A DNA stretch of 64,000 nucleotides from positions 1,472,501 through 1,536,500 of the forward strand of contig NZ_FXAK01000007.1 of NCBI RefSeq assembly GCF_900177515.1. Direction: 5' to 3'. The position numbers were made by a program, and so were the translations under genes. The DNA comes from Azospirillum oryzae (lineage in GTDB: Bacteria > Pseudomonadota > Alphaproteobacteria > Azospirillales > Azospirillaceae). The notes under the pieces are model-generated. The model did not search any database. It was given only the letters and a program-made list of their open reading frames with translations, and was not told the origin of the DNA. The first letter of the stretch is position 1; each line of letters starts with the position of its first letter. Positions 33,966 to 46,351 of the stretch are shown in pieces.

Positions 33966-34274
33966 TCAGGCCGCGGCGCGGTGATCGTGATGGGGCTCGT
34001 GGCGGGTTCCACCGGTGAAACCGCCATAGCCCCAGGCAACCAGCTCACGGCAGATCGCTTCGATCTTGGCAGCCTCTTCGGCGTTCGGCTCGCACCGGCC
34101 GGCGGATTCGATCAGACGCATCAGGGTCGCGCGGCCTTCCGGCGTGCGCGAAAGCTCCTGCAACCGCAGCAATGCGGCGCCAGGCGGCAGCTTCTCCTGA
34201 CGGGCGACGAGAGCGACCTGATCGGCGAGGAAAGCCGTAATCGAAAAGCGAGACGGATCGGTTTGCAACCGCAT
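33966..34274 (-). CDS. Small helical protein of unknown function
   Basis: 102 residues from the ATG at 34274 (MRLQTDPSRFSITAFLADQV), following an aggag ribosome-binding site. The predicted structure is all helical (ALLRLQELSRTPEGRATLMR LIESAGR, then EEAAKIEAICRELVAWGYGG). A His-rich tail (RHEPHHDHRAAA) could bind metal. No membrane helix or known domain is seen. It lies downstream of hflX on the same strand with 164 nt between them. The family is unknown to me. Confidence 0.6.
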   Translation of the reverse strand: MRLQTDPSRFSITAFLADQVALVARQEKLPPGAALLRLQELSRTPEGRATLMRLIESAGRCEPNAEEAAKIEAICRELVAWGYGGFTGGTRHEPHHDHRAAA

Positions 34275-34438
34275 TGGCAGTCCTCCTGATGGGGGAGCGC
34301 ACCGCTCCGTTCCCATAATCCGACCCCAACGGGCAAATAACCACGCCGCATTCGTCTTAAGACCGGAGTGGGGTGCAACAGGTCATAGACCCCGGGTCGC
34401 ACCCCCATCCTTCGGCCAAAGGTACAGGCCCGCGCCGC

Positions 34439-35785
34439 TTAAGGTTGCGGCTGGACCTGCTCGGCCGGCTGGAACCGCTTCTCAAAACGGGCGAGATCGA
34501 CGGGATCGATGGAGACCTGCAGATGAGCATGCTCCTCGTCGTCGCGCCGGTCTAGAACCTCGCTCCGGGCATAGAGCCAGGCGAGCGCGGCCCCATCGCC
34601 GAGGCCGACGGTCAGGTCGACGACCTGCCGGTTGACGTTCATCCGCTGGTCGAGCAGGCGGTCGAGGTCGTCGATCCCCTCCCCCGACAGGGCGGAGACC
34701 GCCACCGCGCGCGGATTGCGCCCGGTCTGGGCCAGGACCGCCGCGCGGCTTTCCTCGTCCAGCGCGTCGATCTTGTTCAGCACCTCGATCACCCGGTCGT
34801 CCGTCTCCGGGTCGATGCCCATGTCGGACAGCACCTCATGGACGTCGGCCTTCTGGGCCTCGCTGTCGATGTGGGCGATGTCGCGGACATGCAGGATGAT
34901 GTCGGCGGCGTCCACCTCCTCCAGCGTGGCGCGGAAGGCGGCGACGAGCCCGTGCGGCAGGTCGGAGATGAAGCCGACCGTGTCCGACAGGATCACCTTG
35001 CGCCCAGACGGCAGCGTCACCTGCCGCATGGTGGGATCGAGCGTGGCGAACAGCAGGTTTTGGGCAAAGACATCGGCGTTCGCCAGCCGGTTGAACAGCG
35101 TCGATTTGCCGGCGTTGGTGTAACCGACCAGGGCTACCACCGGGTACGGCACCTTGGCGCGCGCCTTGCGGTGCAGGCCGCGGGTGCGCCGCACCTCCTC
35201 CAGCTCCTTCTTGATCTTGATGATCCGGTCGCCGATCAGGCGGCGGTCGAGCTCAAGCTGCGATTCACCGGGACCGCCGAGGAAGCCGAAGCCGCCGCGC
35301 TGGCGTTCCAAGTGGGTCCAGGACCTCACCAGCCGCGATTTCTGGTAGGTCAGGGAGGCCAGTTCGACCTGCAGCATGCCTTCCCGCGTCCGGGCGCGGG
35401 CGCCGAAGATCTCCAGGATCAGGCCGGTGCGGTCGATGACCTTCGCCTTCAGCGCCCGTTCCAGGTTGCGCTGCTGCACCGGCGACAGGGCATGGTCGAG
35501 GATGACGAGGGTCGCCTCGGTCTCCTCCACCACCTGTGCCAGCTGCTCCACCGTGCCGGAGCCGAGCAGGGTCGATGGCTGCGGCCGGTTCACCTTGGCG
35601 CATTCGGCATGGACGACGTCCAGCTGAATGGCCTGGGCAAGACCGACCGCCTCCTCGAGCCGCGATTCGGGAGGGCGCATGTCCCCGTCCGCCTCGATGC
35701 GGAGGACAGGGTGGACCACGATGGCCCGCGCGGCGCCTTCAGGGGCCGCGCCGTTACCATTGGTCAAGGGATCAGACGCTTTCAC
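34439..35785 (-). CDS. hflX: GTPase HflX
   Basis: A 448-residue HflX, a ribosome-associated GTPase that splits stalled 70S ribosomes under stress. The N-terminal domain shows LGSGTVEQLAQVVEETEATL and LSPVQQRNLERAL, and the coiled linker RLVRSWTHLERQRGGFGFLG. G1 is GYTNAGKSTLFNRL, followed by FATLDPTMRQ (G2) and LSDTVGFISDLPH (G3). The start overlaps the end of hfq by 14 nt, the conserved hfq-hflX pair, so the two are cotranscribed. Confidence 0.96.
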   Translation of the reverse strand: MKASDPLTNGNGAAPEGAARAIVVHPVLRIEADGDMRPPESRLEEAVGLAQAIQLDVVHAECAKVNRPQPSTLLGSGTVEQLAQVVEETEATLVILDHALSPVQQRNLERALKAKVIDRTGLILEIFGARARTREGMLQVELASLTYQKSRLVRSWTHLERQRGGFGFLGGPGESQLELDRRLIGDRIIKIKKELEEVRRTRGLHRKARAKVPYPVVALVGYTNAGKSTLFNRLANADVFAQNLLFATLDPTMRQVTLPSGRKVILSDTVGFISDLPHGLVAAFRATLEEVDAADIILHVRDIAHIDSEAQKADVHEVLSDMGIDPETDDRVIEVLNKIDALDEESRAAVLAQTGRNPRAVAVSALSGEGIDDLDRLLDQRMNVNRQVVDLTVGLGDGAALAWLYARSEVLDRRDDEEHAHLQVSIDPVDLARFEKRFQPAEQVQPQP

Positions 35786-36020
35786 CTTCCTTGGGCGGCT
35801 CGAAAAGTTGAATGGGATGGGCCGGCATGACCGTCGAGATTGCGTGCTTGTAGACGAGTTGGGAATGCGCGTCGCGCCGCAGAAGTACCGAGAAGTTGTC
35901 GAACCAAGTAATAATGCCCTGGAGTTTCACGCCGTTCACGAGAAAGACGGTTACGGGAGTCTTGTTCTTACGGACGTGATTGAGAAACACGTCCTGCACG
36001 TTTTGGCTTTTTTCAGACAT
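35772..36020 (-). CDS. hfq: RNA chaperone Hfq
   Basis: An 82-residue Sm-like protein that pairs small RNAs with mRNAs. The Sm1 motif is VFLVNGVKLQGIITWFDNFS and Sm2 is VYKHAISTVMP. The start MSEKSQNVQDVFLNHVRKNK is canonical for alphaproteobacteria. In this lineage hfq regulates nitrogen-fixation genes post-transcriptionally and normally follows ntrX directly; here a HAD phosphatase and a toxin-antitoxin pair lie between. Confidence 0.98.
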   Translation of the reverse strand: MSEKSQNVQDVFLNHVRKNKTPVTVFLVNGVKLQGIITWFDNFSVLLRRDAHSQLVYKHAISTVMPAHPIQLFEPPKEGESV

Positions 36021-36081
36021 TTTTCATGCCCCCTTCTTCAATGTTCTTGGGACCCCTTCGTCAGGCGGTCCGCTCCCCGTT

Positions 36082-36810
36082 TCACGGTGCAGGTATGGTG
36101 CGCGTTGGTACCGTCTCGACAGCCGTTTGCAGGGATATGGTATCACCATTGCCGTCCACCAAGCCATACAGGACGCCGTGCAGCGCCGTACAGTCGGTGT
36201 GGCGATGGGCGGGCGGGAAACGGTCGAAGCCGCTCCCCTCGCCCAGCCCTATTAGCACCGGAACGAGTCCGGCGCCATGGGCGCATTCCATGTCGATGTC
36301 GGCATCGCCGAGAAACCAGACGTCTGCACCCGGCGCGATCCCCGCCGGCTCCAGCGCCATCCGCACCGGAGCGATGTGCGGCTTGTCGAACTCGGCATCC
36401 TGGGCACCGACCAGCTTGCCGAAATACCGGGTCCAGCCCAGCGCATCCGCCTCCGCCCGCAGGAACCTGCCGTTCTTGTTGGAGACGACCGCCTGATAGA
36501 CGCCGCGCTCGTGGAAATGGCGCAGCAGCGTCTCCGCGCCCGGCAGCGGCTTCAGCCCGTCCAGATGGTGGGTGGCGAAATAGGCATAGAAGAGGTCGCG
36601 CGCCTCGGTCCAGCGCTCGCCGAAAATGCGGGGGAAGCTGTCGCGCAGCGACGCCTTGATCCGCTCGCGGGCCTCCTCCGCACTCCAGGGATCGAGGCCG
36701 AAGGACACCAGCGCATGGTTCAGCGCCGCGCGCACGGTGTCCCAGTTGCTGACCAGGGTGTTGTCCCAATCATAGATGACGGCGCGCGGCAGGGTGATGG
36801 GGGCGGACAA
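36082..36810 (-). CDS. HAD-family hydrolase (phosphoglycolate-phosphatase-like)
   Basis: A 242-residue HAD phosphatase with an alpha-helical C1 cap. Motif I is VIYDWDNTLVSNWDT, where the first Asp is the nucleophile and DWDNT replaces the usual DFDGT. Motif II is VVSNKNGRF, the motif III Lys lies in EFDKPHIAP, and motif IV is WFLGDADIDMECAHG. It is similar in plan to Gph/PGMB enzymes; the substrate is unknown. It lies between vapC and hfq on the same strand and may be cotranscribed with either. Confidence 0.85.
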   Translation of the reverse strand: MSAPITLPRAVIYDWDNTLVSNWDTVRAALNHALVSFGLDPWSAEEARERIKASLRDSFPRIFGERWTEARDLFYAYFATHHLDGLKPLPGAETLLRHFHERGVYQAVVSNKNGRFLRAEADALGWTRYFGKLVGAQDAEFDKPHIAPVRMALEPAGIAPGADVWFLGDADIDMECAHGAGLVPVLIGLGEGSGFDRFPPAHRHTDCTALHGVLYGLVDGNGDTISLQTAVETVPTRTIPAP

Positions 36811-36847
36811 GAGATGCTCCGGTCAAGTCAGAAGAGGCAGGCGCGGG

Positions 36848-37255
36848 TCAGCAGGAGTGCACCCGAATGGTCCCCGATATGGCAGCATAGTCATGGATCA
36901 GCCGGTCCCGGGTCATGAGAGGAACGCCGAGTTGGCGGGCGGTGGCAATCAGCATCCGGTCGGCCGGGTCGTTATGCAGCGGTTCGGGCAGGCTCGATGC
37001 CCCCAGCGCCGCGTCGAGCGACAGAGGCAGGCAGCGCAGCCCGGCCGCGGCAAGGAATCGCTGCATCCAGGCCGATGGCTCCAGATCCAGCCGGATCCGG
37101 CCTTTGCGCACCAACGTCCCGATTTCCCATGCTGAGACGGTCGAGATCAGGATCCCGCCGGTCGACCTTTCCTGCTCGATGCGCTCGCGTGCATCGGCGG
37201 AAAGCTCGACGCCGGCGTCAAGCCATAAGATCGCGTGGGTGTCGAGAAGGATCAT
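36848..37255 (-). CDS. vapC: PIN-domain ribonuclease toxin (VapC-like)
   Basis: A 135-residue PIN domain with conserved acidic residues in MILLDTHAILWLDAG, STVSAWEIGTL and NDPADRMLIATARQL, ending in LMTRDRLIHDYA. VapC toxins cut tRNA or rRNA when freed from antitoxin. The partner antitoxin gene ends 7 nt upstream, so this is an intact toxin-antitoxin pair. The LDTHAILWL start is typical of the chromosomal VapC group paired with Phd-type antitoxins. Confidence 0.92.
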   Translation of the reverse strand: MILLDTHAILWLDAGVELSADARERIEQERSTGGILISTVSAWEIGTLVRKGRIRLDLEPSAWMQRFLAAAGLRCLPLSLDAALGASSLPEPLHNDPADRMLIATARQLGVPLMTRDRLIHDYAAISGTIRVHSC

Positions 37256-37262
37256 TCGACGC

Positions 37263-37532
37263 TCACCGGTGAAGGATCCCGCTTTCGGCGTCGAAGACCT
37301 CGTCGTCGAAGGTCGGCTGGGTCAGATCATAATCGCCGACCACCTCGACGGAACCGGGATGGGCGCCGAACAGCGGCGGCAATTCGCGATCCGGCGGGTT
37401 CAGTTCGGCAACAGGCCGGCCATGGCGGGTCACCACGATCTTGGCCACGCGGTGATCCTCCAGATCGTCGAACAGCGACAGGCATTTCGCCTTGAACTCG
37501 GTCACGCTGACCGTCACCACCGGCAATCCCAT
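37263..37532 (-). CDS. Phd/YefM-type antitoxin
   Basis: 89 residues from the ATG at 37532 (MGLPVVTVSVTEFKAKCLSL). The N-terminal Phd fold binds DNA (TVSVTEFKAKCLSLFDDLED, AKIVVTRHGRPVAELNP). The acidic C-terminal tail (VGDYDLTQPTFDDEVFDAES) neutralises the PIN toxin. First gene of the pair; the toxin start follows 7 nt after its stop. An inverted repeat 18 nt upstream of its start is the likely autoregulatory operator. Confidence 0.88.
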   Translation of the reverse strand: MGLPVVTVSVTEFKAKCLSLFDDLEDHRVAKIVVTRHGRPVAELNPPDRELPPLFGAHPGSVEVVGDYDLTQPTFDDEVFDAESGILHR

Positions 37533-37549
37533 GGAAGCCTCCGCCAAAA

Positions 37550-37569
37550 TGGTCAATTCAATATGACCA
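37550..37569. promoter_or_regulatory. Inverted repeat tggtca-N8-tgacca upstream of the antitoxin
   Basis: A perfect 6-bp inverted repeat with an AT-rich 8-bp centre, between the end of ntrX and the antitoxin start. Position and shape fit the operator bound by Phd/VapC to repress their own promoter. It also implies that the pair has its own promoter and is not simply read through from ntrX. Confidence 0.55.
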
Positions 37570-37596
37570 CTCCGGCGGCCCCGTACAAGCGGCCGG

Positions 37597-38986
<1,390 letters not shown>

Positions 38987-38997
<11 letters not shown>

Positions 38998-41305
38998 GGG
39001 CTTCGTGCCTCATCTCTCCGCCGGTCTCCGCCGGCCTGTCGTCACGGCCGCCCGCGTCGTTCGCGACCGCAACCGGGTGTGGAATGACCAGGGTCACGCG
39101 CGCCCCGGCCCCGCCTTCGCGGTCCTCCAGGGTCAGCACGCCGCCATGGTCCTCCATGATCTTCTTGACGATGGCGAGCCCCAGCCCGGTGCCCTTGGCC
39201 CGCGTCGTCACATAGGGTTCGGTCAGCCGGTCGCGCTGTTCGCCGCCGGGCAGGCCCTTGCCGTTGTCCTCGACGGTGACGACGATCTTCTCGCCGTCAT
39301 CCTCCACCGCGATCGCCACCTCGCCGGGCGGCAGCTCCGACCCGTCGGCGGGCGGCGTGCGCCCCTCGATGGCGTCCGCCGCGTTCTGCAGCAGGTTGGT
39401 CAGCGCCTGCGAGATCTGCCGGCTGTCGCACGCCACCGTCAGCGGCCCCGAAGGCAGCCGGGTGTCGAAGCGGATCTTGCCGGTGTGGGCGCTGGATTGC
39501 AGGAACACGGCCTGCCGCACCAGATCGTTGATGTTGACCGGCTTCATCACCGGCTGCGGCATCCGCGCGAAGGCGGAGAATTCGTCCACCATGCGGCGGA
39601 TGTCGTCGACCTGCCGGACGATGGTGTCGGTGCACATGGTGAAGACCTCCGTATCGCTGGAGATCTCCTTCAGGTACTTCCGGCGCAGCCGCTCGGCCGA
39701 CAGCTGGATCGGCGTCAGCGGATTCTTGATCTCGTGCGCGATGCGGCGCGCCACGTCGGCCCAGGCCGCCTTGCGCTGCGCCGACACCAGTTCGGTGATG
39801 TCGTCGAAGGTGACGACATAGCCGCGCACCTCGCCGCCGCGCACCTCCGCCGCAATGCGGACCAGCAGCGTCAGCGTCGGCTTGCCCGGACGGCGGATCT
39901 GGATCTGGTCCTGCACGACGCGGCCGGGCTTCTTCGGCGCGTTCTCCAGCAGGTCGGCGATGTCCGGCAGCAGTTCGACCAGCGGCATGCCGACCAGCCG
40001 CTCCGGGTCCTCCTCGCCTAGCAGGCGGGCGGCGGACAGGTTCGGCAGATTGATGACGCCGTCGGCATCGACACCCAGCACGCCGGCCGACACGCCGGAC
40101 AGCACCGTTTCGGTGAAGCGGCGCCGCTCGTCCAGCAGCCGGTTGGTCGACAGCAGTTCCCGCCGCTGCCCCTCGATCTCGGTGGTCATGCGGTTGAAGG
40201 CGCGGGACAGCAGCACGAACTCGTCCTCGCCCGGCGGCTCGGAGACGCGGACCGTCAGGTCGCCGGCACGCACCCGCTCGGCGGCGCCGATCAGCGCGCT
40301 GATCGGCCTGACCAGCCGGGTGGCGAAATTCAACCCGGCCCACACCGCCGCCAGCAGCAGCAGCATCGCCACCACCAGGAAGATCAGCGTGAAGGTGACC
40401 TGCAGGCTGCCGCGCTGGTTCTCCAGCGCCGTGTATTCCTTCACCGCCCCCTCGGCCGAGGCCATGTGCTGGAGCACCCGCGGCTCCACCATGCGGCCGA
40501 CATAGAGGAAGGTGTCGGACACCCGGTCCAGGCTGACCAGGGCGCGGACGCGGTCGTCGGATTCCTTGACGATCAGCGCGACCTCGCCGTTGCGGGCCTG
40601 CTGGATCTTGTCTTCCGGGATCGGCTCGAATTCGAGCGTGAAGGTATAGCCGGCCCGCGCGACGATGGCGCCGGTGGTGCCGTTGAAGACGATGGCTTCC
40701 GACAGGGCGCGCAGCATCGCCTGGGTGGCGACGACCTGCTCGAACCGCTCGGGATCGCTGGAAAGCCGCGCCTCCTGCGACAGGTCGTTGGCCATCGCCA
40801 GGGCGTCGGCGCGGATGTTCTGCTGGTGCTCGTGCAGATAGGCGCTGGCGACCACCAGGGATTCGTTCACCGCCGTGCGCACGCGGTCGCTGAACCAGCT
40901 CTGCACCCCGACATAGAAGAACAGGGTGGAGAACACCGTCATGATGATGGCCGGCGCCACCGCCAGCACGCTGAACACCAGAACCAGCCGGGTGTGCAGC
41001 CGCGATCCCGCCAACCGGCGCCGCCGCCCGATCAGGATTGCGACGATCCGCCGCGCGATCAGCACACCCAGCGTCAGCAGGATCGCAAGGTCGAGCGTCA
41101 GCAGAAGCGTGACCGTACGCGGGTTGGCCTGCCCGAACGGCGCACTTTCCGTCATCGCCGCATAGGTGGCGAAGCCGGCGGCCAAGGCTGCCAGCGACAG
41201 GGCGAAAGCCAGCCGCTTGCCCAGGCCTACCCGCCGGGACCAGTGGAGAATCTTCTGCCAGACCGGCCTCTGGCCGGCTGCTGCGGTGTCGGAATTGGGT
41301 GGCAT
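38987..41305 (-). CDS. ntrY: Nitrogen regulation sensor histidine kinase NtrY
   Basis: A 772-residue membrane kinase. There are several N-terminal membrane helices (LAFALSLAALAAGFATYAAM, LLLTLDLAILLTLGVLIA, VLVFSVLAVAPAIIMTVFST), a periplasmic sensor region and a further helix before HAMP (PISALIGAAERVRAGDLTVR). A PAS domain follows. The H box is RRIAHEIKNPLTPIQLSAER and the ATP lid includes DNGKGLPGG and GTGLGLAIVKKIMEDHGG. It phosphorylates NtrX and may cross-talk with NtrB/NtrC. It lies 225 nt downstream of ntrC, so a separate promoter is possible. Confidence 0.96.
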
Positions 41306-41530
41306 CGTCCGGCGCTAATCTGTTGCCGGAAAGATACACCTCTGTTGCGGCCCTGCCAAGCCGCAATGGATCTGCCTTTCGGACAGGACCGCTTAGGCCA
41401 GCCGGCGCGGCAGCCGCCGGGCGGTTGCCTGCCCTTGGTCTACCGCCGTCCGCACCGACGCTGTGTCACAATTTTGGCACGGATCGGTTGCGGCGGCGGG
41501 ACGACGTCCGTCTGTACGGTCGGCAGCAGC

Positions 41531-42975
<1,445 letters not shown>

Positions 42976-42979
<4 letters not shown>

Positions 42980-44190
42980 CGAGTCCCCCGGCCGCCCTTG
43001 GACTGCAAGCCAGCGTCTGAAATCTTCGACTCTCCGGAAAGTTTCGGGTCGTCGTATTTCGAATCATCGTACATCGGCAGCGACACCTTGAAGACGGTCC
43101 GGCGAGGCTGGCTGTCGAACTCGATGGTTCCGCCATGATCGCCTATGAGTTTCGCCACCAATGCAAGACCAAGGCCAGTGCCGTTCACTTTGCTCGTCAC
43201 GAAGGGATCGAACAGGTTGGACTGCAGGTCTTCCGGAATGCCGTCGCCATTATCCTGCACCGTCACCAGCAAGGGCAGGTGCCGGCGCACATCGCCGCCC
43301 GGCAGCGCCATGCGCACGCCATGCTGATAGGAGGTGGTCAGGGTGATCTCGCCGCCTGATTCCGGTGCAGCCTCTGCCGCATTTTTCACCAGATTCAGGA
43401 AAACCTGCACAAGTTGGTCGCGATTGCCGTAAACAGGAGGCAGTGACGGGTCGTAACGCTCGACAAAGCGTATTTTTCGGGCAAACCCGCTCTGGGCGAC
43501 CTTGCGCACATGTTCCAGCACCGTGTGGATGTTCACCGCGGCGCGCTCCAGCGGCCGTTCGTCGGAAAACACCTCCATCCGATTGACCAGCGCCACGATG
43601 CGGTCGGCCTCGTCGCAGATCAGGCGGGTCAGCACCCGGTCCTGGTCGCTGGCGTTCTCCTCCAGCAACTGCGCCGCGCCGCGGATGCCCGACAACGGGT
43701 TCTTCACCTCGTGCGCCAGCATCGCCGCCATGGCGGTGACGGAGCGTGCGGCATGGCGGTGGGTCAGCGAATGGTCGATCTTTCGGGCCAGCGACCGCTC
43801 ATGGATGGTCAGCACCACATGGTCGGGCGGGTCGCCCATGGCCGCCACCTGCACCGTGACATGATGCGGGCCGATACGCGGCGTGTCGATGATGACCCCG
43901 TCCTGCGACACCCGACGGCTGCCGCGGCGTACCTGCGCGATCAGGCCCATCACCGGGCTGTCCGGCGGCAGCAGATCGGGCAGCGGCATGCCTTCCATGG
44001 CGTTGGCGGACAGGTCGAAAAATTCCTGCCCCTCCAGATTGACGAAGCGGATGTCGCCGTTGCCGTCCACCACCAGCACCGGATCGGGCAGGCTGTTCAG
44101 CACCACCAGGGACTCCAGCCGGGGCGCCCGCGAGGCACCCGACCGGTTGCGGCCACGCTGGCCCGGGGCGGTCATCGGTACGGGATCCAT
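42976..44190 (-). CDS. ntrB: Nitrogen regulation sensor histidine kinase NtrB
   Basis: 404 residues from the ATG at 44190 (MDPVPMTAPGQRGRNRSG). A soluble kinase with a PAS domain (VVLNSLPDPVLVVDGNGDIR), H box MAAMLAHEVKNPLSGIRGAA, N box VFLNLVKNAAEAAP, and G boxes DNGDGIPEDLQSNLFDPFVT and GTGLGLALVAKLIGDHGG. It phosphorylates or, with PII, dephosphorylates NtrC. The same frame stays open upstream through dusB, but only from 44190 is it the real protein. The start overlaps the dusB stop (TGATG) and the end overlaps ntrC. Confidence 0.96.
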
Positions 44191-45176
44191 CAGGCGGCCA
44201 TCCTTTCGATTGCCGGTTCGTAAAAGGCACGGATGCGGTCGCGCACTGCGTCGGGGTCGCCCAGCCGGTTGACCTCCTGGCGGAACTCGTTGGACTCGCG
44301 CAGACCGGTCGAATACCAGGACACATGCTTGCGGGCGACCTTGATGCCGCCGTCGGCGCCGTAATGGCTCAGCATGCTGTCGAAATGCTCCAGCAGCGTG
44401 TTCATCTGCTCGTGCAGCGGCGGGTCGGTCAGCCTTTCGCCGGTGCGCAGGTAATGCATGACCTGGGACGGAAACCAGGGCCGGCCATAACTGCCTCGCC
44501 CGATCATCACGCCGTCGGCGCCGGATTCGGCAAGCGCGCGGTCGACCGCCTCGAAGCTGGTGATGTCGCCGTTGACCACCACCGGGATCGACACCGCCTC
44601 CTTCACATGGCGGACATAGGTCCAGTCGGCGGTGCCGGTGTAGAACTGCATGCGGGTACGGCCATGGACCGTCACCATTTTGATCCCACACTGCTCGGCG
44701 ATGCGGGCGAGGTTGGGGGCGTTGCGGTTGGTCTCGTCCCAGCCCAGCCGCATCTTCAGCGTCACCGGGATGCTGACGGCCTTCACCACCGCCTCCAGGA
44801 TGCGGCCGGCCAACGCTTCGTCCCGCATCAGGGAAGAGCCGGCATGGCCGTTGACCACCTTCTTCACCGGGCAGCCGAAATTGATGTCGACGACGGCGGC
44901 GCCACGGTCTTCGTTCAGCTTCGCCGCCTCCGCCATCACCTCCGGCTCGCAGCCGGCGAGCTGGACCGCCATCGGAAACTCTTCCGGCTCGGTCTCCACC
45001 ATGCGCAGGGTCTGGCGGTTCTCGCGGATCATCGCCTGGCTGGCGATCATCTCCGACACGACGAGGCCGCAGCCCGCGCGCTTCACCAGACGGCGGAACG
45101 GCAGGTCGGAGACACCCGACATGGGCGCCAGGATCACCGGTCCGGCGAGTGTGATGGGTCCGATTTGTATGGTCAT
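44190..45176 (-). CDS. dusB: tRNA-dihydrouridine synthase (DusB/NifR3)
   Basis: 328 residues from the ATG at 45176 (MTIQIGPITLAGPVILAPMS). An FMN-dependent TIM barrel reducing uridines in the tRNA D loop. The N-terminal signature is APMSGVSDLPFRRLVKRAGC. The catalytic Cys lies in INFGCPVKKVVNGHAGSSLM, and flavin-site residues in VHGRTRMQFYTGTADW. First gene of the dusB-ntrBC operon, historically called nifR3. Its promoter region holds a small inverted repeat. Confidence 0.96.
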   Translation of the reverse strand: MTIQIGPITLAGPVILAPMSGVSDLPFRRLVKRAGCGLVVSEMIASQAMIRENRQTLRMVETEPEEFPMAVQLAGCEPEVMAEAAKLNEDRGAAVVDINFGCPVKKVVNGHAGSSLMRDEALAGRILEAVVKAVSIPVTLKMRLGWDETNRNAPNLARIAEQCGIKMVTVHGRTRMQFYTGTADWTYVRHVKEAVSIPVVVNGDITSFEAVDRALAESGADGVMIGRGSYGRPWFPSQVMHYLRTGERLTDPPLHEQMNTLLEHFDSMLSHYGADGGIKVARKHVSWYSTGLRESNEFRQEVNRLGDPDAVRDRIRAFYEPAIERMAA

Positions 45177-45190
45177 TCTCACCTGCCCGA

Positions 45191-45206
45191 TTGATGGGCA
45201 AATCAA
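45191..45206. promoter_or_regulatory. Inverted repeat ttgat-N6-atcaa in the dusB-ntrBC leader
   Basis: A perfect 5-bp inverted repeat 15 nt upstream of the dusB start. It is two bases too widely spaced for an FNR/FixK box. The sequence tgggcaa within it recurs at 45223-45229. It may be an operator or a short RNA structure near the ribosome-binding site. Confidence 0.3.
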
Positions 45207-45332
45207 CAAAGTGCCACCATTTTGGGCAAGTTATCACGCTGCTGCGGATGTGTGCAAGCGCGAAGCCCTACGGATAAGCTAAGGCTTGGTGCAAAACCTA
45301 TGCTCTTCCACCGGCTTGCGGTGGATGCGCCC

Positions 45333-46163
45333 TCAACTCCAGGCCCATTGGCCGATCAGCACGTTCGACACGAACTTGACGCCGGGATAGGCAAGCGTCG
45401 CCAGCAGATAGACGATCAGCATCGTCCGCGCCGCCGTCCGGCCGCGCACGCCGGTCCGGTATTCGGCCAGCAGCAGGACGCCGATGACGATGAAGGTCGC
45501 CAGCGACAGCAGGGTCTTGTGATCGGTGCGGAACAGCATTCCCTGCTCGAAATAAAGCACCGCCATTCCGGTGGCGAGACCGGCGCCGAGGATCACCTCC
45601 GACGCGATCAGCAGGCGCAGCTGCAGCCGCTCGCTCTCCGCCACCGGCGGCAGGAAACGGCTGAGCGGGGTCGGCCGCTTGGTCTTCAGCGCGCGGGTCT
45701 GGATCACCGCGGCGAAGGACGCCACGGCACTCAGGGTCAGCAGGGCATAGGTGAAGACGGAAACCGCGATGTGCAGGTCGATCCACACGTTCGGCGCATT
45801 GCCGCGCAGGACCGGGGCCGGCGCATCCTCCGTCAGCGTCGCCAGCAGGCAGACCGCCAGCAGATAGGGCAGCAGCAGCGGCGCCAGCCTCCAAGCCGTG
45901 TCATGGAGCAGGCTGAGCCCGATGAACAGAGCCATGCAGGCGGCGGTCGTCACCCACAGCGCGGTTGAAAAGCCGGTCTGCCACTGGCCGGCGACCTGCA
46001 TGATCGCCCACATGCCCGGCCCGGCGGCGGCGAGCAGCAGCGCACCCCAGAAGGACCAGCCGCGCCCCTCCACTCCCTGCCCCGCGATGCGCCGGTAAGG
46101 ATAGAAGGCGGCAGGCAACAGGGCGACCAGCGCCGTCAGGCTCAAGAAAATGTTCTGCGACAT
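45333..46163 (-). CDS. CcsA/YpjD-like cytochrome c assembly membrane protein
   Basis: A 276-residue protein with about eight membrane helices (LFLSLTALVALLPAAFYPY-like start, GWSFWGALLLAAAGPGMWAI, LAPLLLPYLLAVCLLATL). The conserved CcsA-family region is NVWIDLHIAVSVFTYALLTL, with its His, and later LFRTDHKTLLSLATFIVIGV. Long relatives help haem delivery to cytochrome c; short YpjD proteins have an unclear role. It diverges from ispDF across a 188-nt gap. Confidence 0.82.
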   Translation of the reverse strand: MSQNIFLSLTALVALLPAAFYPYRRIAGQGVEGRGWSFWGALLLAAAGPGMWAIMQVAGQWQTGFSTALWVTTAACMALFIGLSLLHDTAWRLAPLLLPYLLAVCLLATLTEDAPAPVLRGNAPNVWIDLHIAVSVFTYALLTLSAVASFAAVIQTRALKTKRPTPLSRFLPPVAESERLQLRLLIASEVILGAGLATGMAVLYFEQGMLFRTDHKTLLSLATFIVIGVLLLAEYRTGVRGRTAARTMLIVYLLATLAYPGVKFVSNVLIGQWAWS

Positions 46164-46351
46164 GGACCCGAATGCACTCCCGTCCTTCCGCCGTCATGCT
46201 GCCATGACGTGCCGCCATGTCATGCCGCCCGCCTCCGGACATGGTCCGGAGCTTCACAGGCGGCAAGGCTCGGCACTTGGCGGAACCACGGCGACAGGCT
46301 AGGCTCCGCGACGTTCCCGTCAAGTGGCTATCATATCTTACGGTTTGCCTC

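Noticed and set aside
45191..45206. FNR/FixK-like box in the dusB leader
   Set aside because: The half sites are separated by six bases instead of four, which would break FNR/FixK recognition.
45177..45240. Possible sigma-54 promoter for dusB-ntrBC (tggcac on the minus strand)
   Set aside because: The first element is present but no GC pair lies at the required ten-base spacing, so the -12 element is missing.
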